From positions 1,860,001 through 1,924,000 of the forward strand of contig CAVVPY010000001.1 in NCBI GenBank assembly GCA_963750295.1: a stretch of DNA of 64,000 nucleotides, given 5' to 3'. A program made the position numbers and the translations under genes. The notes beneath the pieces were generated by a model. That model saw only the letters and a program-made list of their open reading frames with translations. It was not told the origin of the DNA and did not search any database. Positions within the stretch are counted from its first letter, which is position 1. Each line of letters starts with the position of its first letter. This DNA comes from CAVVPY01 sp963750295. Lineage in GTDB: Bacteria > Actinomycetota > Actinomycetes > Mycobacteriales > Jatrophihabitantaceae. Positions 34,423 through 43,286 of this stretch are shown here, in pieces.

Positions 34423-35583
34423 ATGACGTTCACCGAGCCGGCGCCGTCCCCGCTGCTCTTGCTGCTGGGCCATGGCAGCGACAGCGACTCGGAGCGCGGC
34501 GTCGACTGCCCGGGTGAGCTTCCGGCGGCGTCCGATCCGGGATTGGTGGAACGTGCCCGGGCGGCCAAGCAGGCGCTGGGCGGACGGGTATTCGTCCTCG
34601 GGCACCACTACCAGCGCGACGAGGTCATCCAGTTCGCGGACGTGACCGGGGACTCGTTCAAGCTCGCGCGGGAGGCGGCTGCCCGCCCCGAGGCCGAGTT
34701 CATCGTGTTCTGCGGCGTGCACTTCATGGCCGAATCGGCCGACATCCTGACCGGTCCCGACCAGGCGGTCGTGCTGCCCGACCTGGCCGCCGGCTGCTCG
34801 ATGGCCGACATGGCCAGCCACCAGCAGGTCGTCGAGGCCTGGGACGTCCTCACCGAGGCGGGCGTGGCCGAGCGCACCGTGCCGATCACCTACATGAACT
34901 CCTCCGCGGCCATCAAGGGCTTCACCGGGGCGCACGGCGGCGCGGTGTGCACCTCGTCCAACGCCGAGCGGGCGATGCGCTGGGCGTTCGAGTCGCACGA
35001 CAAGCTGCTGTTCCTGCCCGACCAGCACCTCGGGCGCAACACCGCCGTGCTGCAACTCGGCATCGGCCTGGACGAGTGCGTCGTGTACGACCCGCACCGG
35101 CCTGACGGTGGCCTCGACCCGGACCGGCTGCGCGCGGCTCGGGTGATCCTGTGGCGCGGGCACTGCTCGGTACACGGCCGGTTCACCGCCGAGAACGTGG
35201 CGGACGCGCGGCGGCGCATCCCCGACGTCACCGTCCTGGTGCACCCCGAGTGCCGCCATGAGGTCGTGCTGGCCGCCGACCTGGTCGGGTCGACGGAATT
35301 CATCATCAAGACCGTCGCCGAGGCGCCGGCGGGGTCCTCGTGGGTGATCGGGACCGAACTGAACCTCGTGCGCCGCCTCGCGGACGCCCACCCGGACAAG
35401 CGCATCGCCTTCCTCGAGAAGACCGTCTGCTACTGCTCGACGATGAACCGGATCGACCTGCCGCACCTCGTCCACTCCCTCGAGTCGCTGGTTGCCGGCC
35501 GCGTCGTCAACCGGATCAGCGTCGACGCGGCCGTCGCGGCGAACGCCCGGCTGGCGCTGGACCGGATGCTGGCGCTGCCGTAG
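34423..35583 (+). CDS. nadA: Quinolinate synthase
   Basis: 386 residues. It condenses iminoaspartate with dihydroxyacetone phosphate to quinolinate in de novo NAD synthesis, using a 4Fe-4S cluster. Motifs: LGHHYQRDEVIQFADVTGDS, VFCGVHFMAESA (cluster Cys), LPDLAAGCSMADMA, HPECRHEV and CYCSTMNRIDLPHL. The first about 35 residues (LLLLLGHGSDSD..) precede the conserved core and may be a start extension. nadB and nadC are not in the window. Confidence 0.94.
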   Translation: MTFTEPAPSPLLLLLGHGSDSDSERGVDCPGELPAASDPGLVERARAAKQALGGRVFVLGHHYQRDEVIQFADVTGDSFKLAREAAARPEAEFIVFCGVHFMAESADILTGPDQAVVLPDLAAGCSMADMASHQQVVEAWDVLTEAGVAERTVPITYMNSSAAIKGFTGAHGGAVCTSSNAERAMRWAFESHDKLLFLPDQHLGRNTAVLQLGIGLDECVVYDPHRPDGGLDPDRLRAARVILWRGHCSVHGRFTAENVADARRRIPDVTVLVHPECRHEVVLAADLVGSTEFIIKTVAEAPAGSSWVIGTELNLVRRLADAHPDKRIAFLEKTVCYCSTMNRIDLPHLVHSLESLVAGRVVNRISVDAAVAANARLALDRMLALP

Positions 35584-35596
35584 TTAAGATGGACGG

Positions 35597-36205
35597 GTGA
35601 AGCTGACCCGACGACGTGCCGTGGACGAACCGCAAGCGATCGACTCGACCTCCGAGCCGGTCGCCGGCAAGGGGCGCCCGACGCCGAAGCGGCGGGAGAC
35701 GACCGTCGTGCGGGGACCCGTCACTCCCCCGCGGACGCGCAAGGAGGCTTACGCGCGCCAGAAGGAGCAGGCCAAGGCAGCTCGCAGCGCCCGCCGGACC
35801 CCAGCGGCCCAGATGACCGTCGCTCAGCGCCGCGCCCGACTCAAGGCCGGCGACCCCGCCGTGCTGCCACGACGCGACCAGGGCCCGACCCGCAAGCTGG
35901 CCCGCGACTACGTCGACTCACACCGGATGGCCAGCAACTACCTGCTCGTGCTGTTCCCGATCATGATCATCAGCTGGCTGCTCCCGCAGCTGGCGCTCAT
36001 GCAACTCGTCGTCCTCGTAGCCTTCGTCGGCTTCATCTTCGAGTGGTACCTGGTCGGGCGGCGAATCCGGCTGATGGCGATCGAGCGGACCGGTTCGGCG
36101 CAGGGCGGCAGCATGTCGATCGGTTTCTACGCCGGCAGCCGGGCCTACCTGATGCGCAAGTGGCGCCTGCCGGCACCGCAGGTCGAACTCGGCGACCCCA
36201 TCTGA
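35597..36205 (+). CDS. DUF3043 membrane protein
   Basis: 202 residues from GTG 35597, 13 nt after nadA. The N-terminal half is basic and disordered (KRRETTVVRGPVTPPRTRKEAYARQKEQ). Two transmembrane helices follow (YLLVLFPIMIISWLLPQLALM; LVVLVAFVGFIFEWYLVGRRI). This arrangement and the motif RDYVDSHR define actinobacterial DUF3043. Function unknown; RNA or membrane-surface binding by the basic tail is only a guess. It is convergent with the small gene at 36231. Confidence 0.85.
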   Translation: MKLTRRRAVDEPQAIDSTSEPVAGKGRPTPKRRETTVVRGPVTPPRTRKEAYARQKEQAKAARSARRTPAAQMTVAQRRARLKAGDPAVLPRRDQGPTRKLARDYVDSHRMASNYLLVLFPIMIISWLLPQLALMQLVVLVAFVGFIFEWYLVGRRIRLMAIERTGSAQGGSMSIGFYAGSRAYLMRKWRLPAPQVELGDPI

Positions 36206-36230
36206 CCGGGCTCGGCCGACCGGGCTCGGT

Positions 36231-36431
36231 TCAGTCCTCCGAGAGCGACATCGGGCCGTAGACCTCGGCACCCGACTCGAGCAGCGTCACCTGGGCGACG
36301 CCGTCCTCACGCAGTTCCCGCCAGTTCTCGCCGAGCCACGACTCGGCGTCGGCTTGACTGCTGTGGGCAGGGACGTTCGGGTTGCGCACGCTCGCGCCGT
36401 CGGCGGCTTCGAGGCGCCAGGTCCAGCTCAT
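36231..36431 (-). CDS. Small conserved actinobacterial protein
   Basis: 66 residues, MSWTWRLEAADG...SQADAESWLGENWRELREDGVAQVTLLESGAEVYGPMSLSED. The pattern SQADAESWxGExWRxL..GVxxVTL...VYGPMSL is one I know from many actinobacteria. It appears to be a single alpha/beta domain. Function unknown. It is divergent from the CobT-like gene (24-nt gap). Between it and the DUF3043 gene, GACCGGGCTCGG is repeated twice. Confidence 0.75.
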   Translation of the reverse strand: MSWTWRLEAADGASVRNPNVPAHSSQADAESWLGENWRELREDGVAQVTLLESGAEVYGPMSLSED

Positions 36432-36455
36432 GACGAGCAGCCTAATGTCACGGGC

Positions 36456-37310
36456 ATGACCGACCTGCGCACCCTCGGCTCAGAGGTCGAGTGGCCCGAT
36501 CACGAGTCGGCCACCCGCACCCGCGAGCTGCTGACCGGACGGACCGGGCTGGGTCGCCTCGTCGAGCTGGCCGAGTGGGTCGCCGGCGTTCGTCCCGAGC
36601 CCACACCGCAGTCAACCGAGCCGCGGGCGCTCGGCTTCACCCGGATCCGCGGCTCCGTCCTCGGGGGCAATTCCGGCGTGCATGCCGAGGCGTCCGCCGC
36701 GGTGGGGATGCAGCTGCACGCGGTGACCGACCTGCCGTCCGACGCGGCCGCGGCACTGGCGGCTGGTGTGCAGCGGGTCGACGACGAGGTCGATGCCGGT
36801 GCCGACCTGTTGGTCCTCGCCGTCCCCGGGCTGGCGGCCGACAGCGCCATCGCGGTCTCGGTCCTGACGAACACCGAGCCGGTCAAGGTTCTCTCGCGGG
36901 GGGCCGCCGCGACCGATCCCGAGGCGTGGATGGTGCTGGCCGTCGAGGTCCGCGATGCGCGGCGCCGCTGCAAGCTGCTCCGCGACCGGCCGGATGAGCT
37001 GCTCGCCGCAATCGGCAGCCCTGGACTCGCCGCCGCGGCGGGATTCGCCCTGCGCGCGGCGGTGCGGCGCACGCCGGTGCTGCTCGACGGTCCGGCGGCC
37101 GCCGTCGCCGCACTCGTCGCCTACGAGGCGGCCCCGCGCGCGGTGCGGTGGTGGACCGCCGCCGACCAGGGTCCCGCCCCGGCGCACGAACTCGCCCTGA
37201 CCCGGCTCGGCCAGCGCGCCGTGCTCAATCTGGGTACCGGGCTCGGGGACGGGCTCGCGGCGGCGCTGGCGATCCCCGTCCTGCAGGCCGCAGCCCGACT
37301 CGCCGGGTGA
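36456..37310 (+). CDS. CobT-like (nicotinate-nucleotide:DMB phosphoribosyltransferase) homologue, degenerate
   Basis: 284 residues from the ATG at 36456, against about 350 in CobT. Alignable parts are TGLGRLVELAEWVAGVR (N-terminal GSLGRLE helix), ADLLVLAVPGLAADSAIAVSVLT (where CobT has GEMGIGNTT) and GLGDGLAAALAIPVLQAAA (where CobT has LGEGTGAALA). Position Glu317 of Salmonella CobT, the general base, is Asp here. The GEMGIGNTT motif is lost. The position equals M. tuberculosis cobT (Rv2207). It may be catalytically altered, or adapted to another base. Confidence 0.8.
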   Translation: MTDLRTLGSEVEWPDHESATRTRELLTGRTGLGRLVELAEWVAGVRPEPTPQSTEPRALGFTRIRGSVLGGNSGVHAEASAAVGMQLHAVTDLPSDAAAALAAGVQRVDDEVDAGADLLVLAVPGLAADSAIAVSVLTNTEPVKVLSRGAAATDPEAWMVLAVEVRDARRRCKLLRDRPDELLAAIGSPGLAAAAGFALRAAVRRTPVLLDGPAAAVAALVAYEAAPRAVRWWTAADQGPAPAHELALTRLGQRAVLNLGTGLGDGLAAALAIPVLQAAARLAG

Positions 37311-37376
37311 GGCGGCCCGGTCCGACGGCCTGCGCCGGTTACTCTCGACCGGAGACGTCTCAGCTACCTGCCAGGA

Positions 37377-37388
37377 GTATCCGGATAC
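37377..37388. promoter_or_regulatory. Perfect 12-bp palindrome at the ribosome site of the AI-2E permease gene
   Basis: GTATCCGGATAC lies between AGGAG (37373-37377) and the GTG start at 37393. It could be an operator or a hairpin that hides the ribosome site. No regulator is known. Confidence 0.35.
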
Positions 37389-37392
37389 CCCC

Positions 37393-38607
37393 GTGACAGC
37401 ACCGGAACAGCGTCCCCATCCCAGCCTGCCCGATGCGCAGCGCAACGCGAGCGAAGCGGTCAGCTGGGGCGTGCGCGTCGCAGCGGCGTGGATGTGGCGC
37501 CTGCTGGTCATCGCGCTCGGCCTGTACATCCTCGGTCAGGTCTTCATCCGCGTCGAACTGGTGGCGTTCTCGTTCGTCCTCGCCGTGTTCTTCACCGCCG
37601 TGCTGCACCCACTCGAGCGTCGCCTCGACCAACTGCTGCCCGGCCCGAGATCGATCTCCGCCGCGCTCGCGCTGCTGATCGGGCTGGCCGCCCTCGTCGG
37701 GATCACCACCTTCGTGACCTGGCAGATCAGCACCCACTCGACCCAACTTGGTAACCAGATCTCGGACTCGATCGACAACGCGCGCAACTGGCTGCAGAAC
37801 GGTCCGCTGCACCTGAAGTCGAACGACCTGGAAAAGCTGGGTCAGCAGATCCGCGACACGATCAAGTCCCACCAGGGCGAGCTGATCAGTGGTGCGATCG
37901 CCACGATCCGCACCGTGGTCGAGGCGCTCGGCGCGCTGCTGCTCATCCTGCTCGCGACGTTCTTCCTGCTTCGGGACGGTGACCAGATCTGGGCGTGGAC
38001 GCTCAAGCTGTTCCCCCGCCACGCGCAGCAGCGACTCGACATCGCGGGCCGGGTCGGCTGGGGCACGCTCGGGGGGTACATGCGCGGCGTGGTGCTGATC
38101 GCGCTGTTCCACGGCGTGTCGGTGATGATCGTGCTGTTCGTGCTCCGGGTACCGCTGGCGGCCGCGCTCGGCGTGCTGATCTTCCTGGGCTCGTTCATCC
38201 CGATCCTGGGCCTCACGATCACCGGCACGTTCTGCGTCCTGGTGGCGATGCTGGAGCACGGCCTCACGGCCGGGATCGTCGTGGCGATCGCGATCGTGGT
38301 GCTGATCCAGCTCGAGGCACACCTGCTGCAACCGGTGATCATGAGCCGCAGCGTCGAGGTGCATCCGCTCGCGATCGCGGTCTCGGTGCTGTCCGGGACG
38401 GTGCTGGCGGGCATCCCGGGCGCGCTGCTGGCTGTCCCGCTCGTGGCCTTCCTCAACGCGACGATCCACGCCCTGCGCGGGTCAGCCGCGGTCCCGGTCG
38501 GTGACTCGGGGTTCCCGGTCGCGCACCGCGACGAAGTCGGCGGCGACCCGGTCGACCCGGTCGAGACCGTCGTCAGCGCAAACGAGGACGCGCCGCCCAA
38601 CGACTGA
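37393..38607 (+). CDS. AI-2E family (PerM/YdiK-type) permease
   Basis: 404 residues. Hydrophobic helices at about 37-70 (MWRLLVIALGLYILGQVF...VAFSFVLAVFFTAVL), 92-115, 165-185, 222-250, 258-290 and 308-350 give the eight-helix AI-2E layout. The family motif region is LIFLGSFIPILGLTITG, followed by EAHLLQPVIMSRSVEVHPLAIAVSVLSG. Substrate uncertain: relatives include Na+/H+ antiporters and small-molecule exporters. GTG start at 37393. The stop abuts the convergent gcvT gene. Confidence 0.88.
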   Translation: MTAPEQRPHPSLPDAQRNASEAVSWGVRVAAAWMWRLLVIALGLYILGQVFIRVELVAFSFVLAVFFTAVLHPLERRLDQLLPGPRSISAALALLIGLAALVGITTFVTWQISTHSTQLGNQISDSIDNARNWLQNGPLHLKSNDLEKLGQQIRDTIKSHQGELISGAIATIRTVVEALGALLLILLATFFLLRDGDQIWAWTLKLFPRHAQQRLDIAGRVGWGTLGGYMRGVVLIALFHGVSVMIVLFVLRVPLAAALGVLIFLGSFIPILGLTITGTFCVLVAMLEHGLTAGIVVAIAIVVLIQLEAHLLQPVIMSRSVEVHPLAIAVSVLSGTVLAGIPGALLAVPLVAFLNATIHALRGSAAVPVGDSGFPVAHRDEVGGDPVDPVETVVSANEDAPPND

Positions 38608-39717
38608 TCAGCGCACGTGCAGTTCGACGAACGGCGGCCGGCACACCCGCATCGGGGACGGCCGCCCGCGCACGTCGACCGCCACCTCGTCCCCGTCGGA
38701 AACCCCGGCGTCCGTGGCCAGCAGCGCGAGGGCGATGCCCTTGCGCAGACTCGGAGAGAACGTCCCGCTGGTGACCTCGCCGATCACCGCACCGTCCGCG
38801 GCCAGCACGTTCATGTGGGAGCGCGGGATGCCGCGTTCGAGCGACTCCAGCCCCCACAGCAGGCGCGCGGGACCAGCCTGCTTCTCGGCGGTCAGCGCAT
38901 CCCGTCCCCAGAACTCGTCCTTCTTCCACCCGAGCGCCCAGCCCGCCCGCGCCTGCAGCGGCGAGATGCCCAGCGACAGGTCCTGGCCGTGCAGCGGGTA
39001 CCCGGCCTCGGTCCGGAGCGTGTCGCGGGCACCGAGCCCCGCCGGGCGCCCGTCGAGCAGTCCGGCGGCGGCGAGCAACGCGTCCCACACCGCGGCGGTG
39101 TCCGACCACGCCGGGATCAGCTCGTACCCGTGCTCGCCGGTGTAGCCGGTGCGGCACACGCGGACGGCGCGCCCGTCGAAGCTTGCGTCGCAGTAGGCCA
39201 TGTAGTCCAGCTCGGACGGCAGCCCCAGCGCGCCGAGCACGTCGGCAGAGCGTGGTCCCTGCACGGCGAGCACCCCGAAATCCTGGTGCTGACCGGTGAC
39301 GGTGACACCGTCCGGGGCCGCGGCCGCGAGCCGGCGCACCACCTCCGTGGTGTTCGCCGCGTTCGGGACGAGGAACACCTCCTCATCGCTGACGAGGTAG
39401 GCAATCAGGTCGTCGACCACGCCGCCGGACTCGTCGCAGCACAGCGTGTACTGGGCCTTGCCGGGCTCGATGCGGCCGAGATCGTTGCTCAGGCACGAGT
39501 TCACGAAGGCACGCGCCCCGGGACCGGACACCGTGGCCTTGCCCAGGTGCGAGACGTCGAAAATGCCGACCGTCTCGCGGACGGCGGTGTGTTCCTTGAT
39601 CACGCCGCCGCCGCTGGCGGCGTACTCGATCGGCATCTCCCAGCCGCCGAAGTCGGCCAGCTTCGCACCGAGCGCCACGTGCCGGTCGTGCAGTGGGGAG
39701 TGCAGCAACTCGCTCAT
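38608..39717 (-). CDS. gcvT: Aminomethyltransferase (glycine cleavage T protein)
   Basis: 369 residues from the ATG at 39717, preceded by GGGGG. It transfers the methylene from aminomethyl-lipoyl GcvH to tetrahydrofolate. Motifs: FGGWEMPIEY, FDVSHLGKATVSGP with the catalytic Asp (about Asp95 region, VVDDLIAYL), TGYTGEHGYEL and GLGARDTLRTEAGYPLHGQDL. The H, P and L proteins of the system are not adjacent, though Lpd is 2 kb away. The position matches M. tuberculosis gcvT (Rv2211c). Confidence 0.93.
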   Translation of the reverse strand: MSELLHSPLHDRHVALGAKLADFGGWEMPIEYAASGGGVIKEHTAVRETVGIFDVSHLGKATVSGPGARAFVNSCLSNDLGRIEPGKAQYTLCCDESGGVVDDLIAYLVSDEEVFLVPNAANTTEVVRRLAAAAPDGVTVTGQHQDFGVLAVQGPRSADVLGALGLPSELDYMAYCDASFDGRAVRVCRTGYTGEHGYELIPAWSDTAAVWDALLAAAGLLDGRPAGLGARDTLRTEAGYPLHGQDLSLGISPLQARAGWALGWKKDEFWGRDALTAEKQAGPARLLWGLESLERGIPRSHMNVLAADGAVIGEVTSGTFSPSLRKGIALALLATDAGVSDGDEVAVDVRGRPSPMRVCRPPFVELHVR

Positions 39718-39827
39718 GCCGGGCACCCCCCGTCTGCGCGAGCAGCTGCGTGCAGAACCGGTGTGTGCGGAACAGGTTCGCGGACACTGAACATGCCCGT
39801 CACCTTAGAGCGCCTACGATCGCGGGC

Positions 39828-41282
39828 ATGCCCACTGCCACCCCTGTCAAGCTCAACCTCGCGGACCCCGGCGCGGTCCCAGCGACCGACGCCGTGGTGA
39901 TCGGGGTGCGCCAGAGCGACGACGGACCCGAGCTGCTGCCCGGAGCGGCGCCCGTCGAGGCGGCGCTCGAGGGCCGACTGCGTGGCGCGCTCGCCGCCGC
40001 CGCCGCATCCGGCAAGGCGGACGAGGTCATCAAGATCCCGACTCTCGGCCTGGCGCCGTTCGCGCTGGTCGCCGCCGCCGGGGTCGGAACGGACGCGACT
40101 CCCGAGGCGGTGCGGCGCGCGGTCGGGGCGGCACTGCGGACGCTGACCGGTACCCGGCGCGTCCACGTCGCGATCGAGTCCCCCGTGGCCGCGCTCGCCG
40201 AGGGTGCCGCGTTGGGCGCGTACACGTTCACCGCCTACAAGTCGAAGGCCACGCCGGCGGCGCTGCGGACGGTGACCGTCGCAGGCACCGACCGCGATGC
40301 GCTCAGGCGCGCGAAGGTGGTCACCGACGCGATCGCCTTCGCCCGCGACCTCGTCAACACCCCGCCGAACGATCTGTACCCGCAGACCTTCGCCGAGCGG
40401 TCCGCCGCGCGCGCCACCGCGGCCGGTCTCGACGTCGAGATCCTCGACGAGAAGGCGCTGAAGAAGGCCGGCTACGGCGGCATCCTTGGGGTGGGTGCGG
40501 GTTCGGCCCGGCCGCCTCGGCTGGTGCGCCTCACCTACCGCCCGCGCAAGTCGGTGGCGAAGCTCGCCCTGGTGGGCAAGGGCATCACCTTCGACTCCGG
40601 CGGTCTCAACATCAAGACGGCGAACATGGAGTGGATGAAGTCCGACATGGGCGGGGCCGCCGCCGTCGTCGCGAGCGTGATCGCCGCGGCCCAGCTCAGG
40701 GTGCCGGTGGAGGTCACGGCAACCGTCCCGATGGCCGAGAACATGCCGTCCGGACGGGCGTATCGACCCAGCGACGTGCTGCACATGTACGGCGGGCAGA
40801 CGGTCGAGGTTGCGAACACCGACGCCGAGGGCCGGTTGATCCTCGCCGACGGCATCTCGCGAGCTGCCGAGGATGGGCCGGACTACCTGATCGAGCTGGC
40901 CACGCTCACCGGCGCGCAACTGGTCGCGCTCGGCACCCGGGTCATCGGGGCGATGGGCGAACCCGACTGGCGGGACCGGGTGACGGCTGCGGGCAACTCC
41001 GTTGGCGAGTCGGTGTGGGCGATGCCGGTGCCCGACGAGGCCCGCGCCGGGCTGGACTCGCCGGTCGCCGACCTGGCCAACATCAGCGGCGAGCGATGGG
41101 GCGGGATGCTCGTGGCCGCTGCGTTCCTGCGCGATTTCGTGCCCGCCGGCCTGCCATGGGTCCACCTCGACATCGCCGGGCCGGCGTGGAACCTCGGTGC
41201 TGCGCACGGGTACACGCCCAAGGGCGCGACCGGCGCTGGTGTCCGAACCGTGCTGGCCGCGATCGACGCGCTGGCCGGCTGA
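39828..41282 (+). CDS. pepA: Leucyl aminopeptidase (M17)
   Basis: 484 residues from the ATG at 39828. The N-terminal domain is about 1-160. The C-terminal M17 catalytic domain has VGKGITFDSGGLNIKT (metal Lys and Asp), KSDMGGAAAVV, MAENMPSGRAYRPSDV and the signature NTDAEGRLIL. It is a dizinc/manganese exopeptidase that forms hexamers. It corresponds to M. tuberculosis pepB (Rv2213). The gene is divergent from gcvT; the frame extends upstream, but those residues overlap the gcvT promoter. Confidence 0.94.
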   Translation: MPTATPVKLNLADPGAVPATDAVVIGVRQSDDGPELLPGAAPVEAALEGRLRGALAAAAASGKADEVIKIPTLGLAPFALVAAAGVGTDATPEAVRRAVGAALRTLTGTRRVHVAIESPVAALAEGAALGAYTFTAYKSKATPAALRTVTVAGTDRDALRRAKVVTDAIAFARDLVNTPPNDLYPQTFAERSAARATAAGLDVEILDEKALKKAGYGGILGVGAGSARPPRLVRLTYRPRKSVAKLALVGKGITFDSGGLNIKTANMEWMKSDMGGAAAVVASVIAAAQLRVPVEVTATVPMAENMPSGRAYRPSDVLHMYGGQTVEVANTDAEGRLILADGISRAAEDGPDYLIELATLTGAQLVALGTRVIGAMGEPDWRDRVTAAGNSVGESVWAMPVPDEARAGLDSPVADLANISGERWGGMLVAAAFLRDFVPAGLPWVHLDIAGPAWNLGAAHGYTPKGATGAGVRTVLAAIDALAG

Positions 41283-41286
41283 GCGC

Positions 41287-41664
41287 TCAGGCCGGGTCGC
41301 CGCGGTCGCCGGCCGACGCGGCCCGCCCGGGCCGGGCAGGCTGGCCGGACTGGCCAGCCTTGTGGTGCTCGGTCCAGGCTCGCATCCGTCTCGGGTAGCC
41401 GACGTTGCCGGCGTCGTAGAGCGGGATCGCGTGCTTCTTGGCGAATGAGGACGCGCCGGAAAACCCGTCGATTCGCCGCCGCGTCCACTCGCCGGTGCCC
41501 GCGACCAGCACGACGGTCGTGTCGGTCACGGCGGTGCGGGGTTCGAGGAAGGCCTCCACCCCCGAGTGCGTCTTGACGAACTCGGCAAGGTGGGCGAGAT
41601 CGTCCGAGCTCGACGTGCGCAGCGTGCCGGGACGAGCCTGACGGCGCTTCGGGAACCAGCGCAC
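41287..41664 (-). CDS. Conserved actinobacterial hypothetical protein
   Basis: 125 residues from GTG 41664, six nt after a perfect AGGAGG. The core DLAHLAEFVKTHSGVEAFLEPRTAVTDTTVVLVAGTGEWTRRRI...FAKKHAIPLYDAGNVGYPRRM is conserved in many actinobacteria, where it is sometimes called an oxidoreductase without evidence. There is no cofactor motif. The C-terminal tail is Arg/Gly/Pro-rich. Upstream is the 163-nt divergent gap to lpd. Confidence 0.75.
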   Translation of the reverse strand: MRWFPKRRQARPGTLRTSSSDDLAHLAEFVKTHSGVEAFLEPRTAVTDTTVVLVAGTGEWTRRRIDGFSGASSFAKKHAIPLYDAGNVGYPRRMRAWTEHHKAGQSGQPARPGRAASAGDRGDPA

Positions 41665-41769
41665 GACGGTCCTCCTCGCCTGGACGCGGCCAGTGCCGCG
41701 CGTGCGGCAATAGTCGCACCACCGGCTGTGCACGCGCTGTCTGAATCGTTAACGCTTGGCGTGAGATCG

Positions 41770-41781
41770 CTGCGATCGCAG
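41770..41781. promoter_or_regulatory. Perfect 12-bp palindrome upstream of lpd
   Basis: CTGCGATCGCAG, with a flanking GATCGC, lies 47 nt before the GTG of lpd; CGTTAACG (about 41748-41755) is a second short palindrome. Either could be an operator for the dehydrogenase genes. The regulator is unknown. Confidence 0.3.
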
Positions 41782-41827
41782 GGCGTGCCAAGATGGGTGG
41801 CGACCCTTCGACGTAGCAGGAGCAGCA

Positions 41828-43207
41828 GTGGCCGACAAGCAGTTCGACCTGGTCGTTCTTGGTGGTGGTAGTGGTGGGTATGCCGCTGCGTTGCGTGCGG
41901 CGGAGTTGTCCAAGTCGGTGGTGTTGATCGAGAAGGACAAGGTGGGGGGGACGTGTCTGCATCGGGGGTGTATCCCGACCAAGGCGTTGTTGCATGCCGG
42001 TGAGGTGGCTGACAGTGCGCGGGAGAGCGCCAGTTTCGGGGTGAACGCCAGTTTCGAGGGCATCGACATGGCTGGGGTGCACAAGTACAAGGACGGGGTG
42101 GTCTCGAAGAACTGGAAGGGGCTGCAGGGGCTGATCAAGAGCCGCGGCATCGAGACGGTGGAGGGTGAGGGCCGTCTGGTCGGGCCGAAGTCGGTCGCGG
42201 TGGGTGAGGACGTGTACACCGGCACGCATGTGGTGTTGGCGACCGGGTCCTACTCGCGCACGCTGCCGGGTCTGGAGTTGGACGGGCAGCGGATCATCGC
42301 CTCCGAACACGCGCTGAGCCTCGATCACGTGCCCGAGAGCGCGATCGTGCTCGGCGGCGGGGTGATCGGCTGCGAGTTCGCCTCGGCCTGGACCTCGTTC
42401 GGCACCAAGGTGACCATCGTCGAGGCGCTGCCGCACCTGGTGCCGCTGGAGGACGAGGCGAACTCCAAACTGCTCGAGCGGGCCTTCCGCCGCCGCGGCA
42501 TCGGGTTCAAACTCGGGGTGCGCTTCGAGCAGGCCGAGATCACCGAATCCGGGGTGCGGGTCACCCTCGAGGGCGGGCAGAGCCTGGAGGCCGAACTGCT
42601 GCTCGTCTCGGTCGGGCGCGGCCCCACCTCCGCCGGGCTCGGCTACGAGGAACACGGCATCACCCTCGACCGCGGCTTCGTCACCGTCGATGAGTACTGC
42701 CGCACCAGCGTCGCCGGCGTCTACGCCGTCGGCGACCTGATCCCCACCCTGCAACTGGCCCACGTCGGCTTCGCCGAAGGCATCCTGGTCGCCGAACACC
42801 TCGCCGGGCTACCCGTCGTCCCGATCGACTACGCCGGCGTGCCCCGCATCACCTACTCCTCCCCCGAAGTCGCCTCCGTCGGGCTCACCGAAACCCAGGC
42901 CGCCGACACCCACGGCGCCGACGCCATCAAAACCGTCACCTACGACCTGTCCGGCAACGGCAAATCCGCCATCCTCAACACCAAAGGCGCCGTCAAACTC
43001 ATCGCCCTGCACGACGGCACCATCCTCGGCATCCACATCGTCGGCGACCGCGTCGGCGAACTCATCGCCGAAGCCCAACTGATCTACAACTGGGAAGCAC
43101 TGGCCAGCGAAGTCGCCCAACTCATCCACCCCCACCCCACCCAATCCGAAGCCATCGGCGAAGCACACCTACTGCTCGCCGGCAAACCACTCCACGTCCA
43201 CGACTGA
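41828..43207 (+). CDS. lpd: Dihydrolipoyl dehydrogenase
   Basis: 459 residues, the E3 flavoprotein that reoxidises dihydrolipoamide in pyruvate/2-oxoglutarate dehydrogenase and glycine cleavage. The FAD motif is LGGGSGGYAAALRA, the redox disulfide GGTCLHRGCIPTK, the NAD motif LGGGVIGCEFA, the FAD motif 2 AVGDLIP, and the C-terminal His-Glu pair HPHPTQSEAIGEA. GTG start after AGCAGGAGC. Base use changes inside the gene: Lys is always AAG before about 42460 and mainly AAA after it, and the sense strand goes from G/T-rich to C/A-rich. It is upstream of the E2 gene in one operon. Confidence 0.96.
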   Translation: MADKQFDLVVLGGGSGGYAAALRAAELSKSVVLIEKDKVGGTCLHRGCIPTKALLHAGEVADSARESASFGVNASFEGIDMAGVHKYKDGVVSKNWKGLQGLIKSRGIETVEGEGRLVGPKSVAVGEDVYTGTHVVLATGSYSRTLPGLELDGQRIIASEHALSLDHVPESAIVLGGGVIGCEFASAWTSFGTKVTIVEALPHLVPLEDEANSKLLERAFRRRGIGFKLGVRFEQAEITESGVRVTLEGGQSLEAELLLVSVGRGPTSAGLGYEEHGITLDRGFVTVDEYCRTSVAGVYAVGDLIPTLQLAHVGFAEGILVAEHLAGLPVVPIDYAGVPRITYSSPEVASVGLTETQAADTHGADAIKTVTYDLSGNGKSAILNTKGAVKLIALHDGTILGIHIVGDRVGELIAEAQLIYNWEALASEVAQLIHPHPTQSEAIGEAHLLLAGKPLHVHD

Positions 43208-43233
43208 CCGTGCGCTACCCGCTGCCGACCTCT

Positions 43234-43269
43234 ACGCCGACCTTCACGCCGACCTTCACGCCGACCTTC
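43234..43269 (+). repeat. Three tandem copies of a 12-bp unit upstream of the E2 gene
   Basis: ACGCCGACCTTC is repeated three times without change in the 79-nt gap between lpd and the E2 gene, ending just before AAGGAG, the E2 ribosome site. A fourth partial unit (ACGCCGACC) touches the ATG. Confidence 0.85.
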
Positions 43270-43286
43270 AAGGAGCCACGCCGACC

